DNA from: Streptomyces bungoensis
GTDB lineage: Bacteria > Actinomycetota > Actinomycetes > Streptomycetales > Streptomycetaceae
Assembly (NCBI RefSeq): GCF_001514215.1
Contig: NZ_KQ948876.1
Coordinates: 1-64,000, forward strand
DNA: 64,000 bases
Direction of reading: 5' to 3'
The notes below the pieces were generated by a model. The model searched no databases, was not told the origin of the DNA, and saw only the letters and a list, made by a program, of their open reading frames with translations. The first letter of the stretch is position 1. The number at the start of each line of letters is the position of its first letter. Shown piece after piece: positions 1-7,402 of this stretch. Position numbers and translations under genes: made by a program.

Positions 1-245
1 CTTTTCTCGACCCGATTTCCTCGGTGCTTTCCAGGTTTCCACTCTCGCGGTTTCCTTTCCGGCGGTTCCGACTCTATCAGATCCTTTTTCGATCCGATCC
101 CCGGTCAGCGGGGTTCGTCTTCCCTGCCCTTCTGCCGTTCCGACGAGTGAGACTTTAGCGGATTCCTCGCTCCCGAGCTAATCGGGGGCTGCGCTCTTTC
201 GAACGCGGATTCCTCATTTCGCAAATAGCGCGCCAGTGCCGACGA
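1..245 (-). promoter_or_regulatory. probable rRNA operon promoter/leader region (16S off the left edge)
   Basis: Read on the minus strand, this stretch resembles streptomycete rRNA operon leaders: GATCTGATAGAGTCGGAA near 65-82, runs such as GGAAACCTGGAAAGC near 22-40, and no coding potential. Two promoter-like hexamers are visible on the minus strand: TAAAGT (152-157) with TTAGCT (176-181) 18 bases upstream, and TAGAGT (71-76). The base composition is poorer in GC than its neighbours. The rRNA genes would lie beyond position 1. The match is from memory of rrn leader sequences, so the call is likely but not certain. Confidence 0.6.
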
Positions 246-395
246 CGCGACAAAGCATCGCCGAGTTACGGCTGGTACCTGCGGAATGGCTGTCCGGGGA
301 CCGACCGGAGTCGGCTCTCACGTCGGACAACTCGAAGTACGTTACGGATCACCTCGGTGCGTGTCAACTCGCTGCGGGCGGCCACCCCCGGGGCG
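246..395. other. intergenic stretch between rRNA leader and trpS leader
   Basis: No credible coding frame, repeat or RNA gene is visible here. It separates the leftward rRNA leader from the rightward trpS control region and presumably contains upstream promoter elements of both. I see no good -35 for the trpS promoter. Confidence 0.5.
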
Positions 396-401
396 TACCC
401 T
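396..401 (+). promoter_or_regulatory. -10 hexamer for the trpS leader transcript
   Basis: TACCCT lies 7 bases before the ATG of the leader peptide at 409. That places transcription start at or next to the ATG, so the leader peptide would be read from a leaderless transcript. The -35 is not convincing. Confidence 0.55.
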
Positions 402-408
402 GGGCCGC

Positions 409-450
409 ATGACCACGCGTACGTGCAACCAGTGCTGGTGGGCCGCCTGA
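409..450 (+). CDS. Trp-codon leader peptide of trpS attenuator
   Basis: A 13-residue open frame, MTTRTCNQCWWAA, ends in two consecutive Trp codons (436-441) two codons before its TGA stop. It precedes an attenuator and trpS. Ribosome stalling at the tandem Trp codons when charged tRNA-Trp is scarce would expose downstream RNA for antitermination. It is far shorter than ordinary gene-calling limits. An attenuator with a Trp leader peptide has been reported for the auxiliary, antibiotic-resistant TrpRS gene of S. coelicolor, which fits this arrangement. Confidence 0.85.
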   Translation: MTTRTCNQCWWAA

Positions 451-500
451 CGGCGGCCGGCACTCACGTATGCGCTCAACGGCCGCCGCTCCGGCGGCCG
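441..500 (+). promoter_or_regulatory. ribosome-mediated transcription attenuator of trpS
   Basis: Four segments form mutually exclusive hairpins. Segment 1 (441-447, overlapping the Trp codons and Ala codons) pairs with segment 2 (452-458) as a pause hairpin. Segment 2 (451-459, CGGCGGCCG) can instead pair with segment 3 (480-488, CGGCCGCCG), giving the antiterminator. Segment 3 otherwise pairs with segment 4 (492-500) to make the terminator. All three pairings are perfect over 7-9 bp. Stalling at the Trp codons would mask segment 1 and favour 2:3, so trpS is induced when tRNA-Trp charging falls. Confidence 0.82.
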
Positions 501-507
501 TTCTCGT
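480..507 (+). terminator. attenuator terminator hairpin before trpS
   Basis: A perfect 9-bp stem (CGGCCGCCG / CGGCGGCCG) with a 3-base CTC loop is followed by TTCTCGT, a short U-rich tail of the type common in high-GC actinobacteria. Confidence 0.75.
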
Positions 508-574
508 ATCTCCCTCCAGGACTCCGGGAGCCGGCCGGCCGGGACGGCGGCCCCGATCCGGAGGTGGAGTAGGG

Positions 575-1600
575 ATGACACGGGTCTTCAGTGGAGTGAA
601 GCCGACCGGGCACCTGACCCTGGGGAACTACCTGGGGGCCATGCGCCGCTGGACGGAGGTGGACCAGCACCGGTCGGACGCCGTGTTCTGCATCGTCGAT
701 CTGCATGCGCTGACCGTGGACCACGATCCGGCGCGGGTCCGCAGACTCAGCCGGCAGGGCGCGACGCTTCTGCTGGCGTCGGGACTCGACCCTGAGCTGT
801 GCACCGTGTTCCTGCAGAGCCACGTCGACGAGCACACGCGGCTGTCGTACCTGCTGGAGTGCGTGGCGACCGACGGCGAGATGCGGCGGATGATCCAGTA
901 CAAGGAGAAGGCCGTGCGGGAACGGGAGCGGGGCGGCAGTGTGCGGCTGTCCCTGCTGACGTATCCGGTGCTGATGGCGGCGGACATCCTGGCGTACGGC
1001 GCCGACGAGGTGCCGGTCGGGGACGACCAGGCGCAGCACGTGGAGCTGGCCCGGGACCTGGCGGTGCGGTTCAACCAGCGCTACGGCCACACGTTCGTGG
1101 TGCCGAAGGTGACGAGTCCGCGGGTGGCCGCGCGGGTGATGAACCTGCAGGACCCGACGTCGAAGATGGGGAAGTCCGACGACTCGGGGCCGGGGATCGT
1201 CTATCTGCTGGACGAGCCGGACGTGGTGCGCAAGAAGGTGATGCGGGCCGTGACCGACAGCGGTCAGGACGTCGTGTACGACCGGGAGCAGCGGCCGGGC
1301 GTCACGAATCTGCTGGATGTTCTCGCTGCGTGCACGGACGGGAACCCTGAGTCACTGGCGGGCGTTTACCGGTCGTACGGCGCCTTGAAGAAGGACACCG
1401 CGGAGGCGGTGGTCGAGGTGCTCAGGCCGGTGCAGGAGCGGCACAGGGAGCTGTGCGCGGATCCTGCGTACGTGGAGGGGGTGCTGCGCGATGGTGCGGA
1501 GAAGGCCCGGGCGATGGCCCGGCCGACCGTCGATACCGCCTATCGGGCGATCGGGCTGCTGCCGCCCGTCCCGGAGCCCGCGCTGAGTCCCGGTCGCTAG
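575..1600 (+). CDS. trpS: tryptophanyl-tRNA synthetase (auxiliary, attenuator-controlled type)
   Basis: Class I aminoacyl-tRNA synthetase that charges tRNA-Trp in the cytoplasm. The 341-residue product is normal for the family. It has the HIGH-type motif in PTGHLTLGNYLGA (residues 10-22) and the KMSKS-type motif KMGKS in the second half. The start is the ATG at 575, preceded by GGAGGTGG (560-567); an upstream in-frame start at 470 would run through the attenuator. The residue aligned with the His of other TrpRS indole-binding pockets is kept (His44 in FCIVDLHA), but the usual Gln before it is Leu43. Control by a Trp leader peptide suggests this is the inducible, second TrpRS that resists indolmycin-like inhibitors in S. 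coelicolor; resistance here is inferred. Confidence 0.9.
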   Translation: MTRVFSGVKPTGHLTLGNYLGAMRRWTEVDQHRSDAVFCIVDLHALTVDHDPARVRRLSRQGATLLLASGLDPELCTVFLQSHVDEHTRLSYLLECVATDGEMRRMIQYKEKAVRERERGGSVRLSLLTYPVLMAADILAYGADEVPVGDDQAQHVELARDLAVRFNQRYGHTFVVPKVTSPRVAARVMNLQDPTSKMGKSDDSGPGIVYLLDEPDVVRKKVMRAVTDSGQDVVYDREQRPGVTNLLDVLAACTDGNPESLAGVYRSYGALKKDTAEAVVEVLRPVQERHRELCADPAYVEGVLRDGAEKARAMARPTVDTAYRAIGLLPPVPEPALSPGR

Positions 1601-1646
1601 CGGTGGGGCGGCGGGGTTCCCCCGCCGCCCTCTCCCGGTCCGGCTT

Positions 1647-2459
1647 TCAGTCCTTCTTGCCGGAGGCCAGCTCCCGGCTGCGGTCGCGGGCGGCCTCCAG
1701 GGCGGCGATGAGGGCGGCGCGCACTCCGTGGTTCTCCAGTTCGCGTATGGCGTTGATCGTCGTGCCGGCCGGGGAGGTGACGTTCTCGCGGAGTTTGACG
1801 GGGTGTTCGCCGCTGTCGCGGAGCATCACCGCGGCGCCGATGGCGGACTGGACGATGAGGTCGTGGGCCTTGTCGCGGGGCAGCCCGAGCAGGATGCCGG
1901 CGTCGGTCATGGCCTCGACCAGGTAGAAGAAGTACGCCGGGCCGGAGCCGGACAGGGCGGTGCAGGCGTCCTGCTGGCTCTCGGGGACGCGGAGGGTCTT
2001 GCCGACGGCGCCGAAGATCTCCTCGGCGTGGGCGAGGTGCTCGGCGGTGGCGTGGCTGCCGGCGGAGATGACGGACATGGCCTCGTCGACGAGGGCGGGG
2101 GTGTTCGTCATGACGCGGACGACCGGGGTGCCGGTGGCGAGGCGCTCCTCGAAGAAGGAGGTGGGGATGCCCGCGGCTCCGCTGATGACCAGGCGGTCGG
2201 CGGGGATGTGCGGCGCGAGTTCGTCCAGGAGGGTGCCCATGTCCTGCGGCTTGACCGTGAGGATCAGGGTGTCGGCGGTCTTGGCTGCCTCGGTGTTGGT
2301 GACCGGGCTGACTCCGTGGCGGGCACGGAGTTCTTCGGCGCGTTCGGGGCGGCGGGCGGTGACCAGGAGGTCGGCCGGCGCCCAGCCGGCCCGGATCATT
2401 CCGCTGAGCAGGGCTTCGCCGATCTTGCCGGTGCCGAGGACTGCGACTTTCTGGCTCAT
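1647..2459 (-). CDS. proC: pyrroline-5-carboxylate reductase
   Basis: Catalyses the last step of proline synthesis, NAD(P)H-dependent reduction of pyrroline-5-carboxylate. The 270-residue product begins MSQKVAVLGTGKIGEALLSG, with the Rossmann GxGxxG motif at residues 9-14, and carries the family motif around ALSGSGPAYFF and the dimerising helical C-terminus ending in the conserved TSPAGTT region. The start is the ATG at 2459; the open frame upstream lacks family similarity. It lies downstream of the ABC exporter genes on the same strand, with an 83-base gap, so co-transcription is possible. Confidence 0.93.
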   Translation of the reverse strand: MSQKVAVLGTGKIGEALLSGMIRAGWAPADLLVTARRPERAEELRARHGVSPVTNTEAAKTADTLILTVKPQDMGTLLDELAPHIPADRLVISGAAGIPTSFFEERLATGTPVVRVMTNTPALVDEAMSVISAGSHATAEHLAHAEEIFGAVGKTLRVPESQQDACTALSGSGPAYFFYLVEAMTDAGILLGLPRDKAHDLIVQSAIGAAVMLRDSGEHPVKLRENVTSPAGTTINAIRELENHGVRAALIAALEAARDRSRELASGKKD

Positions 2460-2542
2460 GCGGTTCAGTCTCGCACCGGTGCGCAGGGGGCGGGGGTGCC
2501 TGTCCGGTGGGCGGGACGCGCGTCGCGGGGCGGCCGCCGGGG

Positions 2543-3307
2543 TCAGGTGGTCCGGCGCCGCAGGGTGGCCGCGCCCAATGTCAGTACCAGCAGGGCGCAG
2601 CCCGCCACGATCAGGACGTCCCGCACGAAGGTGGCGGTCATGTCGGCGTGGTGGAGGACCTCGTTCATGCCGTCGACGGCGTACGACATGGGCAGGACGT
2701 CGGAGACGGCCTCGAGGACGGGGTGCATGCGGTCGCGTGGGGTGAAGAGGCCGCAGAGGAGGAGCTGGGGGAAGATCACCGCCGGCATGAACTGGACCGC
2801 CTGGAATTCCGAGGCCGCGAAGGCCGAGACGAAGAGGCCGAGGGCCGTGCCGAGGAGGGCGTCGAGGAGGGCGACGAGCAGGACCAGCCAGGCCGAGCCG
2901 GTGACGTCCAGGCCGAGGAGCCACAGGGCGAGTCCGGTGGCGAGAGCGGACTGGACGATGGCGAGGGCGCCGAAGGCGAGGGCGTAGCCGGCGATGAGGT
3001 CGGCTTTGCCGAGGGGCATGGCGAGGAGGCGTTCGAGGGTTCCCGAGGTGCGTTCGCGCAGGGTGGCGATGGAGGTGACCAGGAACATCGTGATGAGCGG
3101 GAAGATGCCGAGCAGGGAGGCGCCGATGTTGTCGAAGGTGCGCGGGCTGGCGTCGAAGACGTAGCGCAGCAGGACCAGCATCAGGCAGGGCACGACGATC
3201 ATCAGCGCGATGGTCCGCGGGTCGTGGCGCAGCTGGCGCAGGACGCGGGCCGCGGTGGCGGTGGTGCGGGAGGCGTTCAGGGCGCCGGTGGGTGCCGTGG
3301 CGTTCAT
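2543..3307 (-). CDS. ABC-2 type transporter permease
   Basis: Integral membrane subunit of an ABC exporter, 254 residues. About six hydrophobic segments are visible (roughly 31-51, 62-82, 105-131, 140-163, 170-188 and 230-248), and the ABC-2 pattern is recognisable in RERTSGTLERLLAMPLGK (84-101). Its ATG overlaps the stop of the ATPase gene by four bases (ATGA, 3304-3307), so the two are translationally coupled and form one exporter. Substrate is unknown; homologues range from drug to lipid export. Confidence 0.88.
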   Translation of the reverse strand: MNATAPTGALNASRTTATAARVLRQLRHDPRTIALMIVVPCLMLVLLRYVFDASPRTFDNIGASLLGIFPLITMFLVTSIATLRERTSGTLERLLAMPLGKADLIAGYALAFGALAIVQSALATGLALWLLGLDVTGSAWLVLLVALLDALLGTALGLFVSAFAASEFQAVQFMPAVIFPQLLLCGLFTPRDRMHPVLEAVSDVLPMSYAVDGMNEVLHHADMTATFVRDVLIVAGCALLVLTLGAATLRRRTT

Positions 3308-4110
3308 CGGCTCGTCTCCTTGGTGCGGTCGGTGGTGCTCGCGTCGGCGGTGGCCGCTTCGTCGACGAGGTGGAGGAAGGCGTCCTCGACGGTGTCGGTG
3401 CCGGTGCGGGTGCGCAGGGCGTCCGGGGTGTCGTCGGCGAGGATGCGGCCGTCGCGCATGAGGAGGAGGCGGTGGCAGCGCTCGGCCTCGTCCATGACGT
3501 GGGAGGAGACGAGGAGGGTGGCGCCGCGGGCGGCGAGGTCGTGGAAGAGGTTCCACAGGTCGCGGCGCAGGACGGGGTCGAGGCCGACGGTGGGCTCGTC
3601 GAGGACGAGGAGTTCGGGGGTGCCGAGGAGGGCGACGGCGAGGGAGACCCGGCTGCGCTGCCCGCCGGAGAGGTTGCCGGCGAGGGCGTCGGCGTGGCTG
3701 GTGAGGTCGACGTCGGCGAGGACGCGTTCGACGGTGCCGCGGCGGTCGGAGGCGGCGCGGGCGGGGTCGAGGATCGCGGCGAAGTAGTCCAGGTTCTGGC
3801 GGACGGTCAGGTCGTCGTAGACGGAGGGCGCCTGGGTGACGTAGCCGATGCGGCTGCGCAGACCGGGGTGGCCGGCCGGGCGGCCGAGGACGTCGAGGGT
3901 GCCGGTGACCTTGGCCTGGGTGCCGACGATCGCCCGCATGAGGGTGGACTTGCCGCAGCCGGAGGGGCCGAGCAGGCCGGTGATCTGGCCTCGGGGGACG
4001 GTGAAGCGGAGGTGGTGGAGCACGGTGCGGGAGCCGCGGACGACGGTGAGGTCGTCGGCGTGGACGGCGTCGGGGGCTGTGGGGCGGGGTGGGTCGGCCA
4101 CGTTATTCAT
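3304..4110 (-). CDS. ABC transporter ATP-binding protein (exporter type)
   Basis: Nucleotide-binding subunit paired with the following permease. The 268-residue product has Walker A GPSGCGKST (48-56), the ABC signature LSGGQ (147-151), Walker B LLVLDEPTVGLDP (167-179) and a switch His in SSHVMDEAE. The ATG at 4110 is chosen because it sits about 10 bases below a good -10 and inside a perfect palindrome, implying a nearly leaderless, repressor-controlled message. No regulator gene adjoins it, so the repressor is encoded elsewhere or is one of the TetR proteins in this window. Function is exporter energisation; cargo unknown. Confidence 0.9.
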   Translation of the reverse strand: MNNVADPPRPTAPDAVHADDLTVVRGSRTVLHHLRFTVPRGQITGLLGPSGCGKSTLMRAIVGTQAKVTGTLDVLGRPAGHPGLRSRIGYVTQAPSVYDDLTVRQNLDYFAAILDPARAASDRRGTVERVLADVDLTSHADALAGNLSGGQRSRVSLAVALLGTPELLVLDEPTVGLDPVLRRDLWNLFHDLAARGATLLVSSHVMDEAERCHRLLLMRDGRILADDTPDALRTRTGTDTVEDAFLHLVDEAATADASTTDRTKETSR

Positions 4111-4124
4111 CACGTGATGAATAA
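4103..4124 (-). promoter_or_regulatory. 22-bp perfect palindromic operator over the ABC exporter start
   Basis: The half-site TTATTCATCAC (4103-4113) is followed directly by its exact reverse complement (4114-4124). It covers four bases of the -10, the predicted transcription start and the ATG, so a bound dimeric repressor would block both initiation and access to the start. Its AT-rich arms stand out from the 73% GC background. Confidence 0.75.
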
Positions 4125-4149
4125 TCTTCCCGAGTGCCCGCGCCGTCAA
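4121..4149 (-). promoter_or_regulatory. vegetative promoter of the ABC exporter operon
   Basis: On the minus strand TTGACG (4149-4144) and GATTAT (4126-4121) are separated by 17 bases, a close match to the principal sigma consensus. The -10 ends 10 bases before the ATG, so the message starts within about four bases of the start codon. Confidence 0.75.
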
Positions 4150-4179
4150 GGGGGTGCGGTGTCGCCCCGCACACGAAAA

Positions 4180-4208
4180 CGACGGCCCGGAAAGGAACCG
4201 GGCCGTCG
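4180..4208 (-). terminator. Rho-independent terminator after the small membrane protein gene
   Basis: An 11-bp perfect stem (4180-4190 with 4198-4208) encloses a 7-base loop. Reading the minus strand, it is followed by GTTTTCG. It lies 30 bases beyond the stop of the gene ending at 4238. Confidence 0.75.
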
Positions 4209-4237
4209 AGCGGAGGGAAGAGAGGGGTGCGGGAGCG

Positions 4238-4765
4238 TCAGCGGCGGCGCTTCTTCTTCGACGGGTTGCCCGTCCGGCGAGTGGTGCGGCGGTCGTACTC
4301 CTCGCGTGCCCTCTCGTACTCCTCGCGGTGCAGCTTCTCGCCCGGGGCCTCGGTGAGGGAGCGGAAGAAGTAGGCGAGCAGGGAGCCGACGAAGCCGATG
4401 GCGAGCAGGCCGCGCAGGGAGGCCTGGCGCTGCGGGTCGGGGCGCTTGCCGAAGCCGTCCCAGGTGTTGCGGAAGGCGAGGGCGCTGCAGATCGCGAACA
4501 TGGCGATGATCAGCACGGTCACGAAGGGCCCGCTGTCGGCGATCCGGATGCCCTCGTAGGCGAAGCGCAGCACCAGGCAGGAGGCGACGGCCGCGGCGAG
4601 CGAGCCGACGGCGACCGCGGCGCGGCGGGCCGGGTAGCCGTGGTCGTGGCTCACCCAGGACGTGCCGAAGAACCGGAGGGGTTCGGGGCGGGGACCGCCG
4701 GCCGGGCCGGCCGAACCGTCCGCGGAGCCCGCCGGGGTGCCCGGGGTGCCGTTGTCGTCGCTCAC
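4238..4765 (-). CDS. small membrane protein of unknown function
   Basis: I do not recognise a named family. The 175-residue product has a Gly/Pro/Ser-rich first 28 residues, three predicted membrane segments (about 49-66, 81-98 and 119-136), and a strongly charged C-terminal tail with an EEYERAREEYDRR repeat followed by a Lys/Arg run. The basic tail should be cytoplasmic. The start is a GTG at 4765, six bases below CATAAT, so it is probably leaderless. It is followed by its own terminator and looks monocistronic. Confidence 0.75.
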   Translation of the reverse strand: MSDDNGTPGTPAGSADGSAGPAGGPRPEPLRFFGTSWVSHDHGYPARRAAVAVGSLAAAVASCLVLRFAYEGIRIADSGPFVTVLIIAMFAICSALAFRNTWDGFGKRPDPQRQASLRGLLAIGFVGSLLAYFFRSLTEAPGEKLHREEYERAREEYDRRTTRRTGNPSKKKRRR

Positions 4766-4771
4766 GTGACG

Positions 4772-4777
4772 ATTATG
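4772..4777 (-). promoter_or_regulatory. -10 hexamer, leaderless promoter
   Basis: CATAAT on the minus strand is six bases before the GTG at 4765, placing transcription start at the start codon. Confidence 0.55.
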
Positions 4778-4807
4778 GCGCCGGGCGGGGGCGGGCTCCG
4801 GGTGGGG

Positions 4808-5125
4808 TCAGGCGCAGCGCGAGGCGACGTAGCCGTCGGTGCCCGTGTTCACGTAGGCGTCCGAGACGTACTCGCCGTTGTCGATGTTGTCCCAGATCTT
4901 CGACGTGCCGTAGTAGCCCGACACCGTGGTGCCCGGCGTCTGGCAGAAGATCGGTACGCGCGTCCCCTCGGGCAGGACGCGCACGATGCCGTAGCTGGTA
5001 CCGGGTCCGCTGCGGACGTTCAGGCGGACGCCGGGGGCGACCGCGTAGGTGAGCGCGGTGGCCGCCGCCGTCACGGCCTCGGGCTCACCGCCGGACTCGA
5101 TCTTTTCGGCACGGTCGATGGACAT
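4808..5125 (-). CDS. small bacterial SH3-domain protein
   Basis: A 105-residue protein whose residues about 32-80 match the bacterial SH3 pattern (LNVRSGPGTSYGIVRVLPEGTRV). Such domains usually bind peptidoglycan or peptides and sit in exported proteins, but this one has no signal peptide or membrane segment, so it may act in the cytoplasm or leave by another route. Two Cys residues (in IFCQTPG and at the C-terminus, SRCA) could form a disulfide. The ATG at 5125 has a strong GGGGGAGG site just upstream. It is divergent from the Ser/Thr kinase gene. Confidence 0.8.
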   Translation of the reverse strand: MSIDRAEKIESGGEPEAVTAAATALTYAVAPGVRLNVRSGPGTSYGIVRVLPEGTRVPIFCQTPGTTVSGYYGTSKIWDNIDNGEYVSDAYVNTGTDGYVASRCA

Positions 5126-5206
5126 GCGAAACCTCCCCCGTTGAGCGCATGCGCAACTCGCAGGCGGAGACTAGCAAGCCGCCTCTGTCTCGCACGAGTC
5201 ATCGAC

Positions 5207-5212
5207 TAGGCT
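5207..5212 (+). promoter_or_regulatory. candidate -10 for the Ser/Thr kinase gene
   Basis: TAGGCT lies 42 bases before the kinase ATG, with a GGGGGTGG ribosome site at 5244-5250 between them. The divergent SH3 gene has TAGTCT on the other strand at 5173-5168. Neither has a clear -35. Confidence 0.35.
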
Positions 5213-5254
5213 CCGTGCGTCGCGCGCGCGGACGAACAGCACGGGGGTGGTCCC

Positions 5255-7345
5255 ATGGCGCCATGGAGGAACACCGGAGCCGGCGCGGAGGCGGAACTTC
5301 CGGAATACGCCGGTCACTACCACCTCCAGTCATGTCTGGGCTCCGGCGGCATGGGTGTGGTGCACCTGGCCCGCAGCGCCTCGGGGATGAAGCTCGCGGT
5401 GAAGGTCGTCCACGCCGAGTTCGCCAGGGATCCCGAGTTCAGGGGCCGCTTCCGGCAGGAGGTGGCCGCCGCGCGCCGGGTGAGCGGCGCCTTCACCGCG
5501 CCCGTCGTCGATGCCGATCCGGAGGCCGAACGGCCGTGGATGGCCACCCTGTTCATCCCGGGGCCGACCCTTTCCGACGAAGTCAAGCGGAACGGGCCCA
5601 TGGCTCCGGCTCAGGTGCGCCGGCTGATGGCGGGGCTCGCGGAGGCGTTGCGCGACATCCACCGGGTCGGGGTCGTGCACCGGGACCTGAAGCCGAGCAA
5701 CGTGCTGCTCGCCGAGGACGGGCCGAAGGTCATCGACTTCGGCATCTCCCGGCCCAAGGACAGCGAACTGCGGACCGAGACCGGCAAGTTGATCGGTACG
5801 CCGCCGTTCATGGCGCCCGAGCAGTTCCGGCGGCCGCGCGAGGTGGGTCCCGCCGCCGACATCTTCGCGCTCGGGTCGGTGATGGTGCACGCGGCGACCG
5901 GGCGCGGGCCCTTCGACTCCGACAGCCCGTACGTCGTCGCCTACCAGGTCGTGCACGACGAGCCGGACCTCACCGGTGTGCCGGACGACCTCGCTCCGCT
6001 GGTGCTGCGGTGCCTCGCCAAGGAGCCGGAGGACCGGCCGACCCCCGATGAACTCATGCGGGAGTTGCGGTCGGTGGCGGCCTCGTACGACACGCAGGCG
6101 TTCATACCGGCGCAGCGGTCGGGTGGCGGACCGGCTCCGGAGCCCCGTACCGAGCAGCCCGGGTCATCGACCGGGAAGCGCGTCGGCCGGAAGGCGGCTG
6201 TGGGCGCCGGAGTGCTCGCTCTGGTGCTGGGCGCCGCCGTGGCCTCCGTTCAGATGGCGGGCGGCGCCGGCCCCGCGCGGACTGCCGCGAACCCGCACAC
6301 CAGGACGGCCGCGTTCAGCTCCTGGGTCGCCAGGCCGACACCGGGGACGACGGGGATGCCCCAATGCTCCTACGGCGACGGCAAGCTGTTCTGTGCGCGG
6401 CCCGGCGTGGTCAGCGCCTTCTCGCCCGCTGACGGCAAGCCGCTGTGGCGGCACTCGGTCGCCGCCGGAGCCACCGGCGGTCCGCCGGTCGTCTCGGCCT
6501 CTCGTGTGCTGCTCCGCACCGGTGGTGGCGCGCTCACCGCGCTCGATCCGGGGTCGGGCGACGAGGTCTGGAAGCGGCGTCTGGCCCAGGGGACGATGGT
6601 CCGGTACGCCGGCCGTACGGCCCTGCTCGTCGGTGCCGACGGCACGGTCACCGGCGTGGACGGCAAGTCGGGCGGCACGAGGTGGAGCCGGCGGATACCG
6701 GGCTACAGCACGCCGGACCTCACCTCGTTCGCGGGGGACCGACTGGCGTATGCGACCAGCGTCTCCGGTGACGGGGCCCGTACGCGCGTCACGGCGGTGG
6801 ATCCGGCTACGGGCGCTGTGCGATGGGAAGCGCGGCTGGAAGGGGCGCTGCGGCCCGTCGGCAGTCACGGCGGCTCGCTGTTCTTCCTGTCCGTCGACAG
6901 GACCTCCGGCGAGACGCACGCGGTGGTCCGCTACACACCGGCTTCCCGGACGTCGCGCCGGGTGACGCTGCCCGTCTCCCGTCTGAGTCCCCAGGCCACC
7001 GCACATGGCGACGTGGTCTACCTGCTGGCCTTCGGCGGCTCGCTGGAAGCCGTCGACCTGCACAGCGGTAAGCGGCTGTGGCATCTCGAGACGTCCGTCA
7101 GCCGCGGCTCGGCACCGGTCGGCGACGGCAGGCACGTGTACTTCACCGCGGCCGACGGGCGTCTGCTGGCCGTGGACGCGCGCGACGGGAGCCTTCTGGG
7201 GTGGACTCCGCCGCGGCTCGGCACGAACACGGGCGCAGTCACCGCCGCGCTTCCGGCACCCCTGGTGGCCGGCGGCCACGTCTACGCCGGCGCCCCCGAC
7301 GGCACCGTGTTCGGCGTCAACGCGCGAAACCCGGCCGACTGGTGA
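5255..7345 (+). CDS. membrane Ser/Thr protein kinase with C-terminal PQQ beta-propeller
   Basis: A 696-residue Hanks-type kinase likely to sense an extracytoplasmic signal. The cytoplasmic kinase domain (about 22-275) has the glycine loop LGSGGMGVV (28-36), catalytic Lys50, HRDLKPSN with Asp144, DFG at 161-163 and the APE element MAPEQ at 186-190. A Pro-rich juxtamembrane stretch leads to one membrane segment (about 313-334). The outside part (360-696) consists of repeated PQQ-type blades with recurring Asp-Gly and W motifs such as GKPLWRHS, GDEVWKRR and GKRLWHLE, predicting an eight-bladed-like propeller. Substrate and ligand are unknown. All catalytic residues are present, so it should be active. 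Confidence 0.92.
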   Translation: MAPWRNTGAGAEAELPEYAGHYHLQSCLGSGGMGVVHLARSASGMKLAVKVVHAEFARDPEFRGRFRQEVAAARRVSGAFTAPVVDADPEAERPWMATLFIPGPTLSDEVKRNGPMAPAQVRRLMAGLAEALRDIHRVGVVHRDLKPSNVLLAEDGPKVIDFGISRPKDSELRTETGKLIGTPPFMAPEQFRRPREVGPAADIFALGSVMVHAATGRGPFDSDSPYVVAYQVVHDEPDLTGVPDDLAPLVLRCLAKEPEDRPTPDELMRELRSVAASYDTQAFIPAQRSGGGPAPEPRTEQPGSSTGKRVGRKAAVGAGVLALVLGAAVASVQMAGGAGPARTAANPHTRTAAFSSWVARPTPGTTGMPQCSYGDGKLFCARPGVVSAFSPADGKPLWRHSVAAGATGGPPVVSASRVLLRTGGGALTALDPGSGDEVWKRRLAQGTMVRYAGRTALLVGADGTVTGVDGKSGGTRWSRRIPGYSTPDLTSFAGDRLAYATSVSGDGARTRVTAVDPATGAVRWEARLEGALRPVGSHGGSLFFLSVDRTSGETHAVVRYTPASRTSRRVTLPVSRLSPQATAHGDVVYLLAFGGSLEAVDLHSGKRLWHLETSVSRGSAPVGDGRHVYFTAADGRLLAVDARDGSLLGWTPPRLGTNTGAVTAALPAPLVAGGHVYAGAPDGTVFGVNARNPADW

Positions 7346-7349
7346 CGCG

Positions 7350-7388
7350 CGAAGGGGGCCGCTCCCGTGCGGGAGGCGGCCCCCTTCG
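7350..7388. terminator. bidirectional terminator between kinase gene and ilvD
   Basis: A long GC stem (7350-7366 with 7371-7388, one bulged G, four-base loop) lies between two convergent stop codons and can serve both transcripts. Confidence 0.8.
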
Positions 7389-7402
7389 TCGGGAGACCGG
7401 GG

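Noticed and set aside
409..575. T-box riboswitch in front of trpS
   Set aside because: No T-box sequence or specifier-loop structure is seen; the tandem Trp codons in a short frame explain the leader better.
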